Assembly (NCBI GenBank): GCA_010645155.1
Contig: CM021316.1
Location: forward strand, 3,996,616 to 4,060,615
DNA from: Tigriopus japonicus
Lineage: Eukaryota; Arthropoda; Copepoda; Harpacticoida; Harpacticidae
DNA length: 64,000 nt
Direction: 5' to 3'
In this document: one piece after another, positions 46,054 through 57,401 of the stretch
How the letters are laid out: each line of letters starts with the position of its first letter
Position numbering within the stretch: position 1 is the stretch's first letter
Position numbers and translations under genes: made by a program
The notes under the pieces: model-generated
What the model saw: only the letters and a program-made list of their open reading frames with translations
Databases searched by the model: none
Told to the model about the DNA's origin: nothing

Positions 46054-46856
46054 ATGATAAGCAGGGCCACCAGATACATGTGAATTACATTTTACAATGT
46101 AATCTGCGATTTTTGTCCAAAATTACATAAATGAGGAAAAAATTAAATAAATGTGCAAAAATTGCCTGTTTTGATGGATATGATATGGAAAATTGTTTGA
46201 TTTCACGTCAAAGTCAAGATAAAGAAGCAAAAAGACAGCGTTTTTGATTTTTAACAGGGATATTAAGTTAATCCACAGGCCCGCTGGGTTGTTATGAATG
46301 GTATTTTACATTGTAGTCACAAACAATGTGCATTTTTTGTCGAAAAATACAAAAATTGGGAAAATTTCGAAAGAATGTAGAAAAATGCCTCTTCCGTTGA
46401 GAGTGATCAACAAAAAGGATGTCAAAAATCAAAATAAGAATAATAGGTGTTATATTTGCAACAATTGTGAGAAAATATGGTCATTTTAGCATCTTTTCCT
46501 ACCCATGAAATAAAATTTAGATGATGCAAGTACATAAAAGGGCAGTTTTTAGGCGATATAGTGAGAAAATTATTTTTGATAATACCAAAAAAATCCAATT
46601 TTGTTACGTCATTTCTCAAAACAACATCAAAAATAATACGTTTCGGCAAAATATTTTGCATAAATTTGGTGGCCCTGATTGCAACCCACTGGTTTTATGT
46701 AAACAATGAGAAAAGGCTTTAAAAACAAACTTACCAAACAACCAAAAAAACTACCAAAAAATCCGATTTCATTACATTATTTCCAAGAAAAACTACCAAA
46801 AAAAATACATTTTTTGGCAATTTCTTTTGCCAAAATTTGGTGGCCCTGATGATAAG
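46054..46856 (+). mobile_element. hAT-like element with perfect 8-bp duplication (787 bp)
   Basis: Element 46062-46848 starts CAGGGCCACCAG and ends TTTGGTGGCCCTG, a 10-bp-plus inverted repeat of hAT type. It is flanked by ATGATAAG at 46054-46061 and 46849-46856. A second GGTGGCCCTG at 46667-46676 and a degraded start near 46278 suggest a nested or partly duplicated relative inside. No transposase. Another family end is at 4262. Confidence 0.88.
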
Positions 46857-47639
46857 TAAAAATGGAGCAAAGCCACCTATTGATAAAAAAGAGTTGACTC
46901 CATGGCGCAAATGTAGTGACACCGTGGTTAAAATGTGGAAGCACTTTTGACATCTCGTTGTTCAGGACATATTCAACCTTTGCCTTTCAAACTCAATAAC
47001 TGACTCACACGTTGTTATTGTCAGAGGTTAAAGGTAAGGTTAATCAGACGAAGGTAATTGATATTTTTTTGTTTTGCATTAACCCGAATAGATACCAATG
47101 TAGTCGCTTCATTTGACTTCAAAGTTAGTCTTTTCCAAATTTAGATTTTCGAGGTGGTTACTTCTGGTCCCACATAAGTGAATAATGAAACAAAAACGCC
47201 AAACCAGGAACCCATAATTACTTATAATATGCTCTGAACTCGCCGAATGTATTACATCAGTCAACCTTTACAACGGTGAGAACTTAGCACTTAAATTATT
47301 AGGATCTTCCTTTAAAAATTCAAACTTAGTCTAGCTTTGAATTAAAATTTCAAGGCTTGAAATTGCCGGCAGTGTCTTTTAAGTTTAGGGCAAATGTATG
47401 TTTTTTCACGTTATACGAGTCCCTTAGTACTTTCCTTGTCTTGTTTTATCAAAATATGCAACATAATGCCCAGAGCGCCTATCTCAGCCTTGATTTTGAA
47501 CACTAAAAAAAGCTTCAACCATGGGCGGGAGCAACATGTAGAAATTAAAAAGAAAGTGACCACCTTTCTAGATGTACTGAGGTTCTTCCTGTCAATGATT
47601 TCTCCAAAAAACTTCTGTTATAGCTCTCCTTTTAATCAA

Positions 47640-47745
47640 TTTTCAAGTGCTGACAAGCCCGAGTTTTTTCACCGTTTACATCAATGCCCGTTTCATCAAA
47701 ATGCCACGAGATGTCATCCAAGTCACGAAAAAATGTGTCCATAAC
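47640..47745 (-). pseudogene. Possible pogo-type DDE transposase scrap
   Basis: The - strand reads FFRDLDDISWHFDETGIDVNG over about 35 codons. DETG with preceding aromatic residues is a hallmark of pogo/Tigger and Jerky-type DDE domains. Too short to be sure. Confidence 0.35.
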
Positions 47746-48442
47746 CGTCATTCCTAGCCATATGGGTAGGTACTAGCCCGGGTCCTGTTGCCCATACTCC
47801 ATTGTACATGACTGTCTAGGAAGAGGTGATCTGGCGGGCAGGCCCACTGACCACATAATATCCTCTCTACCCAAAAAACCTCGAGCGAGTAAAGCGAGAT
47901 TCAAAAATGCCTTTTAAATCACAAGCACGGAACTGGCCAGCAGCCGGTCCAAGAGAACCAATTTAGATACGTTATTTTCAAATCCCAAGGCAAATTTTCA
48001 AGGGAACTCTCCCGCAACATTTGGCCAGACCAAGGAAATGCAATGTGAATGAATTGGTCAGTGGTCAAGGCTCTTTCTGATGTTTGAATTTGAAACAGAT
48101 GATCTTATAGGTTTGGCATTATAATTTATACACGAAAGAGGCAGAATTTAGAGGAGACTTTTATTGCATTTCATTGATATCAGTTCAGTCGGCCGGCCAC
48201 CTTCCTTGAGTTTTTTAGTATTTCAAAATGCTCTAATCACTTTAGGGGTAGACATAACAAGCCTGTACTTAATTTTCATCCACATCTTTTTTTTCCTCTT
48301 CTTTCGACCGCACTTAAACCGTAGAAAATTAAACGCTGGCTAACCTTTCTTGGCCATAATCTCGACAAAGCACACCTGAAGACACTGTTCCAAGGGGGTG
48401 TTCCACTAAGGGTTAGAAATGAGGGGTCGATTTATCCCTTAC

Positions 48443-48724
48443 CTGATGGGGTTTCTTCATTTGACACGGATTGGTCACGTCAGAGGCGGCGTTGGTGGCA
48501 GAAGAAAAAGAAGCATTCAAAGGCGGATTCATCCCACTGTTTATCTCGATTGAGCCCAAAGGGGCGCGAGTGAATTGACCCGTTCGGGCGGATCGACCCG
48601 GCCGACTCGGCACCAAGGGCTTACTCAAAACGTGGATGGGCGGAGCAGGGAACAATCCAGCTCGACCCCCGCCCATCGCGCCGGTACCCGTCTCCCCAAT
48701 GAAAGTGGGCGGTTGATTCTCCAT
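48443..48724 (-). CDS. CycA: Cyclin A exon 1 (start codon and destruction-box-like motif)
   Basis: The ATG at 48724-48722 opens 94 codons ending CATCAG followed by a perfect donor GTAAGG. The exon ends in phase 0 and the acceptor of cyclin A exon 2 at 36307 is also phase 0. The sequence is Pro/Ser-rich and holds RAPLGSIEIN, close to the RxxL-type destruction box that marks mitotic cyclins for APC/C-driven degradation. After joining, the sequence resembles the start of A-type cyclins, with a FSIFED block directly after the junction. Together the exons encode 560 residues. The link over 12.1 kb is inference; no other gene on this strand lies between. Confidence 0.75.
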
Positions 48725-49183
48725 GATGTCCAACTGCCAGTCAGTCAGGCAACACGAAGGAAGGAAAGATGGAGGAAGGCCACGAGTCACGCACGGCTAG
48801 GAAGAGGTGTGCGTGCGTCCGGAGGTCGATCGGCTCAGACCAACGTTCCAGGGCGATCTTCATCGACCGATCAAACAACTAACCGATCATTTACGGGTCT
48901 GAGCGAAAGGGTGGGCCAATAAATCAGAAGGAACGGGCGAGAAGAAGAACCAAATTCGCTCCCTAGACCCAAATTATCCACTCACTAGGATACAACGAGA
49001 AATTCGCACTCGCACCGACGATGTGATCCAAAGCCCGGATCTGACGAAATGGTTGCGCTCACTGTCTTACTCTCTCTCTCCTAGTCTCGCCGTCAATCGG
49101 GAGGAAAAGGCGACCGACATTCGGTCCGTTGCACCCCACCTCCCTTTCCTCCCGGGCTTCTCGGCTGCCTTCATTCCTCCCCG

Positions 49184-49228
49184 AGCCAGCCAGCCAGCCA
49201 GCCAGGCAGCCAGCCAGCCAGGCAAACA
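49184..49228. repeat. (CAGC)n microsatellite
   Basis: About ten copies of CAGC/CAGG tetranucleotides upstream of cyclin A exon 1. Confidence 0.85.
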
Positions 49229-49392
49229 GTAAGCAAACGGAGCAAAAGTGGGAGCAGCCAAAGAGGCCAGAGATTTGAACAGAATTCCGTTGCTCTCCCG
49301 CTTTCAGTCAAATTTCGTTAGAGAATTCCCCGCTGGAGGGAGCTTAAGCTAGACTCTGCTTAACGTTGCGTATTAGAGCTGTGCATTGGATC

Positions 49393-49655
49393 CGAATCCG
49401 ATCGGATTCGGATTTGTTCGGACTGGCGCATGAACTTTTGGATTCGGATTCGTTCGGATTTTAGCGCGAATTTTCCGATTCGGATTCGTTCGGATTTTAG
49501 CGCGAATTTTAGGATTCGAATTCGTTCGGATTTTAGCGCGAATTTTAGGATTCGGATTCGTTCGGATTTTAGCGCGAATTTTAGGATTCGGATTCGTTCG
49601 GATTTTAGCGCGAATTTTAGGATTCGGATTCGTTCGGATTCGTCAAAGCATGTCG
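49393..49655. repeat. 36-bp tandem array upstream of cyclin A
   Basis: About six copies of GATTCGGATTCGTTCGGATT + TTAGCGCGAATTTTAG, mutated slightly in the first two. The unit is itself built from TCGGAT-type hexamers and contains TTAGCGCGAA. Because 36 is divisible by three, both strands stay open through the array (for example SERIRILKFALK on the - strand); I do not think it is translated. It lies about 700 bp upstream of the cyclin A start codon. Confidence 0.85.
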
Positions 49656-50208
49656 GATACGGATCCGACATAATCCGAAAATAATCCAAACTTATTCTTT
49701 TCTTCAAAATTTCAATTCTCAAGATTTCCATTAAGTACCATTTTTTACTTGATTTTATACTTTAATTCAGTAAAGAAATAGAGACGTTTTTACATTCACA
49801 AGAGACTTGAGAAGCAGCAGGTTTCGTGTTTGCGAAACCTTATAGTTCCTAGTCATTCCACATGGCTCTCTCTTCCGGAAAGACAACTGTTCATTGTTTT
49901 CCTGTAGGTAACTTTGAAGCCCCCCTCCCACCCAATTTCGATATCCCTCTGTTAACCTTATTACCAAAGCCTTGCTAATAGGCCTGGCTGCGACACCAGG
50001 TCTAAGAATCGCAGCCTTTTGCTGACCTTCAAGACCACCACACGGCCCTATTCGTTCAAGTCTTTAATGTTTATTTGTCATATTATTTGTTCTGTATTAA
50101 TACAATTCTTCCACATCTTTTAGAACCACATGTTTTCTTCTCCTGGGTAAGGAATGGAATATGTCTTCGCATAGACGAAGGTGAATAAAAAAGTATTTTT
50201 TCTACGCA

Positions 50209-50571
50209 GTGAGAAAAGAAATTAAAGCCTTGAAAGAAAAGAAGAGCATGAAGTTGAAAGCATCTCCATTAAAGGATCTTCCAGTGTATTGGGATGACAA
50301 ATATGAGGTCATTCGATTGGAGACTCGACTGCATCGTGCATCTTCATTAGCTCATGATTTCAAGTTGCCAATAATTTTACCAAAAGGTGATTTTGCCGAA
50401 AAAATGATTTTGTCCTTGCACCAATCCAGAATGCATATCAGTCAACGTCAGACCTTTGATTTGCTACGGCAAAAGTACTGGGTTTTGGACAGCTTCAACT
50501 ACACGAAAAGTGTTGTGAGAAGATGTCGTGTCCCTCGATGTCGGTATATTAAGCTCAACTCTCCGAAAATA
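50209..50571 (+). pseudogene. BEL/Pao integrase zinc domain fragment, left of MITE G
   Basis: The + strand frame carries the Pao linker and zinc domain: LHRASSLAHDFKLPIILPKG, HQSRMHISQRQTFDLLRQKYW, then CRVPRCRYIK with the Cys pair. It breaks at 50571 where a MITE was inserted, and resumes at 50857. Its left boundary near 50209 follows unrelated sequence. Confidence 0.8.
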
Positions 50572-50856
50572 GCTGAGTTTATATACCCTGTGACAACTTG
50601 AGTTGTTACAGAAATTTTACGTTACCACACGCACTTGGTTTCATTTGCAAACACGAAAGTATGTAATTTGCCACAAGAAATCGTTCAAAGAAAGCTAAGC
50701 TCATAAACCCCGTCGCAAAACTCTTTTATAACTTTTGCCACAGGATTTCTTGTCCTAACTTATGTACTTTCGAGTTTGCAATTGAAGTCAATGGCGTGTG
50801 GTAGCGAAAAATTTCTGGCACAACTCAAGTTGTCACAGGGTATATAAACTCAGCTA
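50570..50856. mobile_element. TA-flanked inverted-repeat MITE G (283 bp)
   Basis: Element 50572-50854 begins GCTGAGTTTATATACCCTGT and ends with its inverse. The two halves pair over most of the length (about 130 bp each). TA flanks both sides (50570-50571, 50855-50856). Taking it out with one TA restores the Pao frame (PKI then MSPLPAMQID). TA duplication is typical of Tc1/mariner-moved MITEs. Confidence 0.9.
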
Positions 50857-50970
50857 ATGTCACCTTTGCCGGCGATGCAGATTGATGATCCAAAGCCATG
50901 GGTGAAAGTAGGAGTGAACTACATGGGACCGTTGACCTGCAAACACGAATGTTATTCGGAAATTAGTACG
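50857..50970 (+). pseudogene. BEL/Pao integrase, continuation after MITE G
   Basis: MSPLPAMQIDDPKPW, then VGVNYMGPLTCKHEC, covers the start of the Pao catalytic core; the position of the first catalytic Asp (usually GVDFFGP) reads Asn. After about 50970 the frame leaves the family. Confidence 0.75.
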
Positions 50971-50999
50971 CTTGTCAAAACGAATGACAAATACAAACA

Positions 51000-53121
51000 A
51001 TTAAGTCCTATCCAGAAAAAGAGAAAAATCAAAGAACTGCAAGTCATAAAGTCCTGCTTCTCAAGTGGAAGGTGACAATGGAATGGAATTAGATGCTACA
51101 TTCCCGTCATCCAGAAATTTAAGAAAAAAGAGACAACGAAAAGGTCATTATAGAGATTTAGCTGAAGGAAAAAAGTCACAAACAAATTAGCATCGCAAAA
51201 GTGTGCGCACACAACAAAACACAAAAATTACAAATTCAGTCCACTATTATCGGTTTTTTCTTGATGAAATATCTTTTTCCGATACATCACGATAGAACTA
51301 TGCAAGGGGATCTTAAAGCCTTACAACCTTTGAGATTATCAACCCAGGAGCCTTACAACCTCTATGATGATAACCCGGATGATTGGTCTTAATCCCAAAA
51401 GATTGGTCATCTTTTGCACTCTGGTTCCAATGAGGCGAGTTCCTCAGGTAAAACAGATGGTCGCTTGAGCATGGATATACTTACAGAAGAGGATGCGAAG
51501 ACAGCTGTTTGTTGTTGTTTTTGAGAGCCCAATGAGGCCCTCTGGAGTGAACGATAGGGAAGTGTTATGGACTCAATATTCAATATTTTATGCTAAATCA
51601 GTGAACAAATTGTCTAGACATCATTCTAGTTTGTGTTTCTGTCTCTTAGAGATAATTAAATGCAACCCACTCTTGGGTAAATCACGTTCACCACTCATTA
51701 TCAACCCTATTCAACTTATCCTGAAATACCAATGGTTTCAGATTATAAGTACCAAACAACACCATCAAAGCGAAGAATACAGTGCTCCATGAGAGTGATC
51801 TGTTCTTCACTGCATTCTGCATGAATAATCAGTGTGAGGGAATCATCAACAACTCAACTATTAGTTGACAAAAAAATTGTTTAATCTCGTGCTTCCTCTC
51901 GGTTTGGCTGATCAAAATGTTGATATTTGGCATCTAATGGATTTCAAGGATTTCAGACGATAAAACGCTGACTAAAAATGATGTTTTTATGGGGAAGAGT
52001 GTGGATACTGTGGCTGTGAGTTTCATTGTTAATAACATGGCCACAGTTTTCTAAAAAGACGCCCAATCTTCATGAAACTTGATCGAAGTGTAACTGAACT
52101 CGTTGTCTGAAGTTGGTATTATTATATTTAAGTTACACATGCATTTATTCGAGATCCATTCTCCATTTTGTGCGAGATATTGGTCTGAAGGAGCTCAGTT
52201 TTGACTAATTCCCGAGAATAGAAAGCAGCATTATAAAAATGAATAGTAGGAAAAGGAGCGCTATCTAATGCTGCAACAATGTTCTGAAGCGATGTTTGCT
52301 ATCAAACACCTATTTCTATCGTTTTTTGGCAATTTCGTTCAAATTCACTGCAGAGCCGCACCGTTTTAAGGGCCTCATTGGGCTACGCGTCAGCTGAAGT
52401 TCGCGTCCTGTGGTGAGAGGTTCCTGGCTTGAGTAAGCCGTAAACGTTCCAACTATCCAGAGATCCTAGTTCGATCATAGGTCATAGGATGGGGTGAAAT
52501 TCTCCACTCACCCCAATTGACGTGCACGATTCAATCGAAAAAAGCGACCTCCAGCGGCATTTATGGCATGACCTGTGGCGGAAAAAAAGAGAAATTCCGA
52601 AAATACGCTCTTCACTCTGCTAAGTTTGAATGCCTCTGGTACATCCTCAGTGATTTGTAATTGGCAGCAGTTAACAGCAAATTGTTACTTATTGTTTCAA
52701 GAAACAGTCTTAAATTTTAAGGACATCAAGATTTTTGCCTCGTTTTGAAGTTAGTACACGTTTAAAACGTCAACTTCAGTTTCAAAATTAGTCACCCTCT
52801 ACATATGAGGAAGGTGAAAAAAGGGAAGAGGAGAAGGCAAGAGGGGCCGTCAACCAAATCAGAGCGACCAATTTCATACCTTAAAAAAGGAGTTGGGGAA
52901 GGTTTCAGACTAGTGGACTTTTAAACACCGTTGTGACAAACCAATGCAATTTTGGTGCATTACAAGTACAAAGCATTTGAAGTTAGAATAAATGGCTCTA
53001 GAATGAAACAAAAAGGAAACACCAAACAATGATAAAACTTGCATAAAATGCGAAAGAAGTTACTACATAGAGCGGGTCTCTTAGTGCTGTGTACACACCA
53101 CGTTTTGAATCGTGAACGTCA
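51000..53121. other. Interval with nothing recognised
   Basis: Short + strand frames (50971-51075, 51201-51392, 51493-51792) have no recognisable domain. Confidence 0.4.
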
Positions 53122-53398
53122 ATTACAGCAATTACTAGTGACGTCATCATTTTTGGCGGGAATAAAGTTCGGAAGACCTGTGTTTCTGATAAGCGTGCGA
53201 GGTAACTAAAACGAAGGTTTAGGTCTTGGTGATTGCAACAATGCCTTTCTTATCTGCACAACTTGAAGTTGAAATAGCAATTCTTGACATTGCTTTCATC
53301 TAAAATTTCGCTACATAAGTTGAGAGGGTTCTTCCGAACTTTGAAATTAGGAATGCCCGACTTTGAATAACAAGATGGCCAGAGGAGATCGGCTCCTA
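53122..53398 (-). mobile_element. MITE family A, copy A5, truncated
   Basis: The 3' half of family A: the terminus at 53124 is preceded by AT, and the sequence matches A4 until about 53398, where it stops beside the palindromic element F. Confidence 0.75.
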
Positions 53399-53409
53399 TA
53401 TGTCTTGCC

Positions 53410-53856
53410 AAGAAGCACAGAAATCATGGAGTGGGAGGCTAGAAATGAGAATTATGAATACCAGCATGAACAAACCATTTGCGTTCTTCTGCAAATGAGA
53501 TAAAGCTTGCATGGAGAAGAACACGTATTTCAAATTTCAGCCCAATCAAATGCCGGAGTGAAAAGTTATGCCTTCTCAAACTTATGTACTAAAGAGAGCA
53601 TAGAATGAATGAACTCGCCCTTTTGTGGTAAAACAATTACCACAGAAGGGCTAGTTCATTCATTCTCGGTAGGATTTGCACTGAACTTTGAGTGAGCCTA
53701 ACTTTTGTCTCCGACGTTCGATTGAGCTGAAAATTGAAATACGTATTCTTGTCAACATATGCAAGGTCTCATTTGCAGAAGAACGTAATTGAATTGTTCT
53801 TACTGGAAATCATTATTCTCATTGCTAGCCTCACACTCCATGATTCCAGTGCTTCT
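53410..53856. mobile_element. Fully palindromic element F (about 445 bp)
   Basis: Left and right halves are inverted copies, from AAGAAGCAC + AATCATGGAGTG at the ends to the centre at 53610-53670, where AGAATGAATGAACT and its inverse lie around CCACAAAAGGGC/GCCCTTCTGTGG. It interrupts the LINE RT to its right just after the FIDLS block. No clear duplication. Confidence 0.75.
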
Positions 53857-54822
53857 TGCTCAGGTCAATAAAAAATGAAAGCCAAAACCTCTTGGATCTG
53901 TTTTGAAAGGAGTTGTGCATAAAATTTTGAATTGCTTGAAGCGTGCTTTTCTTTTTTTGAAATCCAAACTGACTTGCCTCAATTATATCGAACTCCTGGA
54001 TGTACTCATATAGTTGTTTGTATACTATCTTTTCCAGGATTTTAGAAAACGTTGGCAGAAGACTTATCGGCCTGTAATTGTTAATTTCTTGTTTGTCGCC
54101 GGCTTTAAATAAAGGAATGACCCTGGCAGTCTTCCAGGAGGGCGGAATGTACCCAGTCATTAGGGACAGGTTTATGAGAGAACTCAGTGGTTTTGCAATT
54201 ACATGCGATATTGATTTTAATACCTTGTTTGAGATCCCATCTTTGCCACTACTTGTTTTGTCTTTCAAGCTCTTGATTTCTTGAACAACATCAAATTCGC
54301 AGATAGGTTGAAAGGAGAAAGAAGCGTCAATTTTTGCCCCCAGATTGACAAGGGCTTCCTCAGGCTGTGCCATATTATATTTGTAGAGATTTTTTCCTAC
54401 TTCACAAAAAAATGCATTGAACTCAAGAGCAACAAGCTTTTGATTGGTCTTCATGCTGTTGTGTTTGTCTTTGATATGTACCGTATGTAGCTTTGTTCCT
54501 GATCTCTACCTGTTTCGAAAAGTTGCTTTGCACCTTTCCAAATTTTTGAAGAGTTTCCGAAGTTTTCTTAAAAGAAAATTTGCCAATAAGACTCTTTAGA
54601 AATTTTAAGCAGTTTTTGGTAAACGCTTTTGTATGAGTTATACTTTTGCTAATTAGCTAAATTTGGAGCTCTTCTGAATTTTAGATATAATTTCTGTTTT
54701 GTTATTCTAGAACATAACAGCCCCTTCGTCATCCAAGGGTTTTATTTTGCCACACGCTTATTTTTCTTAACCTCCACGATTGGACATGCCTCATTTAGAA
54801 GACGCTGAAAGCTCTCCTCAAA
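53857..54822 (-). pseudogene. LINE ORF2: linker and first half of RT
   Basis: The - strand runs from the linker near 54820 (a FEESFQRLLNEACP block and NPWMTKGLL, with stops and frameshifts) into RT: LKDKTSSGKDGISN, NYRPISLLPTFSKILE, SQFGFQKKKSTLQAI and FFIDLS, where element F cuts it. The active-site half is missing. Together with 55733-57400 this was one LINE, distinct from those at 1-3445 and 27-29 kb. Confidence 0.85.
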
Positions 54823-55680
54823 CAAGGATAACTCTACCCAGGATCTGAACCCTCAACGGAAATAGTGCCATTCTCAAATTAGACGTTCTTCAGGCAACCC
54901 AAGCCAATTGTCATTGGGCAGGATTGGCCACATTTGCCCAAACATTTGATCAAAAGGTGATGAGATTATTGGCCTGCAGATAACATGACTTCCTTGTTTT
55001 GGTGGATTAACAACCATTTATATTTTGAGTATTAATTTCCTTTTGCTATTCATAAGGTGATACCAGGTTTCTTTTATTTAAAAAAATAACTTGAGCCTAA
55101 ATTCTCATTGTGGGATCCATATTACAATTCCAACAAAACCACAATATTCAGTCGCCCTTGTTTGTTTTGCCAGTTGCTTCGCACTCACAACATTTGAAAC
55201 ACACCTCTTTTCATATTGAAATGTGATAAATTCATCTATGCAGTGTCTTTTAAGTGTGTTATTTAAATCGTGTTCAGTCCATTTGGCTTGTGCCAGTGCT
55301 CCTTCATCTGCTACAGTCCATGTTTGATGGCACACCCACCCTTTGATAGTGCAAGGACTCTTGAGCAAGGAAGCGACACGACATTTTTGGTCCCGCCAAC
55401 TTAGGCCATTGATTGCAAGCCTAGAGATCACTCTAAACTTTAATTTGCATACTTTTACCCATTCCAAAAGCATAAAATAGATTCATATGATACCATTTTG
55501 TATTCAAAAATATATCTGAGGTTTGATTTGTTGTATTTTTGGCAAAAAAGTCATGCACAAGTTCAATTTGTAAGAACAAAGGTTGAACAAAACATCACTT
55601 TCTTCCCAATTCTTGCTTTTTTGCATTATATTGAATAGAAAACAAATAATTTCAGACTCTATTACTGAACACAAATTAAG
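54823..55680 (-). mobile_element. Second copy of the family inserted at 20895
   Basis: 54823-55350 aligns with 20895-21430 and starts at the same base, CAAGGAT. It sits between the endonuclease and linker of a LINE. On the - strand a 122-codon frame (55473-55105) has several Cys and Trp residues and is only partly kept, with stops, in the 21 kb copy. I recognise no domain. The right boundary is uncertain. Confidence 0.6.
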
Positions 55681-55732
55681 GATAGTATGAAAGTAGTTCA
55701 CAACTAATTTTATTTACAAATACATAAAAAAA

Positions 55733-56374
55733 CAAATACATTGCTATGTTGGCAAGAAGCGTTTGCGACTGATTTGAAATTCGTGTGGGATCTTTCATTA
55801 GAGTTTCAAGACAATTCAAGAGAAAAAAATCGGTCAATTTCAGAGAACGCTCCGAAATTTTAGAGAAGTTTACATTAAAATCAGCACATAGGAATATTGT
55901 TTTTGACTTTGGGAATGCGTTTAACGAATTGGATAAACGCGGCAGTGCCCTAGAGAGATCTTGACATGGTGGGAAGTAAACGGATAAAATAACCTTTTCC
56001 TCACATTCAATAGCGTAAATTTCACAGTCCTCAAAGATGCCACATAGGTGAGAAAGAGTTTCAAACTTCTGAGAGTTGCTCACTAGAAATCCTACGCCTC
56101 CTCCACGCCTTTGCGTTCGTTCAATTCCAACAAAATTGTATCCGGGAAAGCAAAGATCATTTTTAAGGAATTTCCAAGTTTCTTGTATAGCCATAATGGT
56201 GGGTTTCTCTTCATAGAGAAGAAGTTTAATTTTATCAAATTTAGCTGACAAGGAACACGTATTTAGGGACAAAAGTACACCAAAGTGTTTAGGAAGAGAT
56301 CGTGCATATCCTAAATACTCGACTAAGGGCTGCTCTGCTACGTCATCAATATCATCATCGAAGGGCATAATCAT
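55733..56374 (-). pseudogene. LINE ORF2: endonuclease, N-terminal two thirds
   Basis: The - strand carries SLNTCSLSAKFDKIKLLL, IMAIQETWKF, RRGGGVGFLV, VYFPPCQ and CADFNVNF, an AP-like endonuclease of the Jockey/CR1 group; the last box is usually GDFN. The terminal SDH motif is missing because the frame runs out near 55733, beside the inserted repeat. Confidence 0.85.
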
Positions 56375-56548
56375 TTAAATGGAGGCTTACCGATCCCGTA
56401 ACACCACTCCTAGATCCATCAAGACAATACATTGAGGACTCATGAACACATAGGCTGCTGCAATGCTGAGAGAGGGGAAAGTTAGGTACATGGGGTAAAA
56501 AATACAAAATGTAAGCAATAAATATGAAACTACTAGAAGAAGTGTTAA

Positions 56549-57400
56549 TCAAGTTATATAGTCAGTTGTCGCCATGATGCTAGTCAGGAAGAGACGCGGG
56601 AGAACTTTTCCTCTCCTGTTTTTTTTTACCAAAAGGATAGGGCCCGTCATCCCCAGAACGATCTTCGTTCTTGCCTTGTCCTGCTGGCGCAGCTCATAAG
56701 CCTTCTGGGCTATTCTTCTACGTTTTTGAGCGAAACAGGCTGGGAAAAAATCCTCAACTCCTATGCCCCTTGCCATGGTGTCTTTTGAGGCAACTGCAGC
56801 GTAGAGTTCCCTCTTGCTGTGTCCTTCCGCAAGTTGACAAACAAATGCTCTCTGACGAGGGGTCCTGGATTGGTCCGATTGCCCCCCAGACTTGGTCTTG
56901 AGCTCAGCAACTCTCTTGAAGCGAACCTTTGAACAAATCTTCTTGAGGAACCGTGACACTTGAGCCTCCGGTTTGGCCTCATTACTCGGTTCAATACCTC
57001 GAATGATCACTTTCGAGGACGCTCGGACAGATTCCGCCTGGTTGGTCAAACTCAATTGCTGGGCGCTCATCTCGCTCACTTGGTTTTTGATGGAGCTCAT
57101 AGTGTGGACAAGGTCATTGGAGATTGTGCTGATGGTTTTTAGGCACTCCAAAACTGACTGATTGGAGTGCTGCGACTCTAACATTTGGATAAGATCAACA
57201 AGAGACTGACAGTGCATTAAAATTGACCTCTGTGAGGCCACCACATCTTCAACTACAGAGCTCACGTTAGCGCCTGAGATGGCGGTAGAGGGACGAACAT
57301 GTATGAAATTTAATCTCGAATATACCGCCAATTTTATCAGCTTTTTAAGATCTACTTTCTTTTTGAACTTCCTCCGCGGCAGGATAAAGAGAAATTGTAG
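56549..57400 (-). pseudogene. LINE ORF1 with coiled coil
   Basis: A - strand frame of about 285 codons: a basic start, a helical heptad region (about residues 50-125), then a small alpha/beta-like domain starting SSKVIIRGIEPSNEAKP and ending with a basic segment. Coiled coil plus RNA-binding-like domain is the arrangement of L1-type ORF1 proteins, which coat element RNA. It stands 175 bp upstream of the endonuclease frame. The first codons overlap an E-family repeat, so the true start has been replaced. Confidence 0.7.
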
Positions 57401-57401
57401 A

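Larger units (their letters stand above)
36308..48442 (-). other. CycA: Cyclin A intron 1 (12.1 kb), filled with repeats
   Basis: No convincing exon was seen inside. It holds a local duplication (about 36770-36870 and 37305-37400), inverted-repeat element E (38835-39178), two tandem arrays (40204-40440, 41787-42020), element D (42019-42674), an E-family repeat (42711-42905), an end of family C (43415-43520), MITE A4 (44249-44782), hAT-like element 46062-46848 and a possible pogo remnant (47640-47745). The remaining stretches, for example 39180-40200, 40445-41785 and 44785-46050, show nothing I recognise. Confidence 0.65.

Noticed and set aside
49360..49731. Open frames on both strands with repeated SERIRILKFALK-type units
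   Set aside because: A 36-bp array keeps all frames that start open, on both strands; no start context or homology.
52410..52500. tRNA-like string around GTTCGATCATAGG
   Set aside because: No A box and no pairable acceptor stem.
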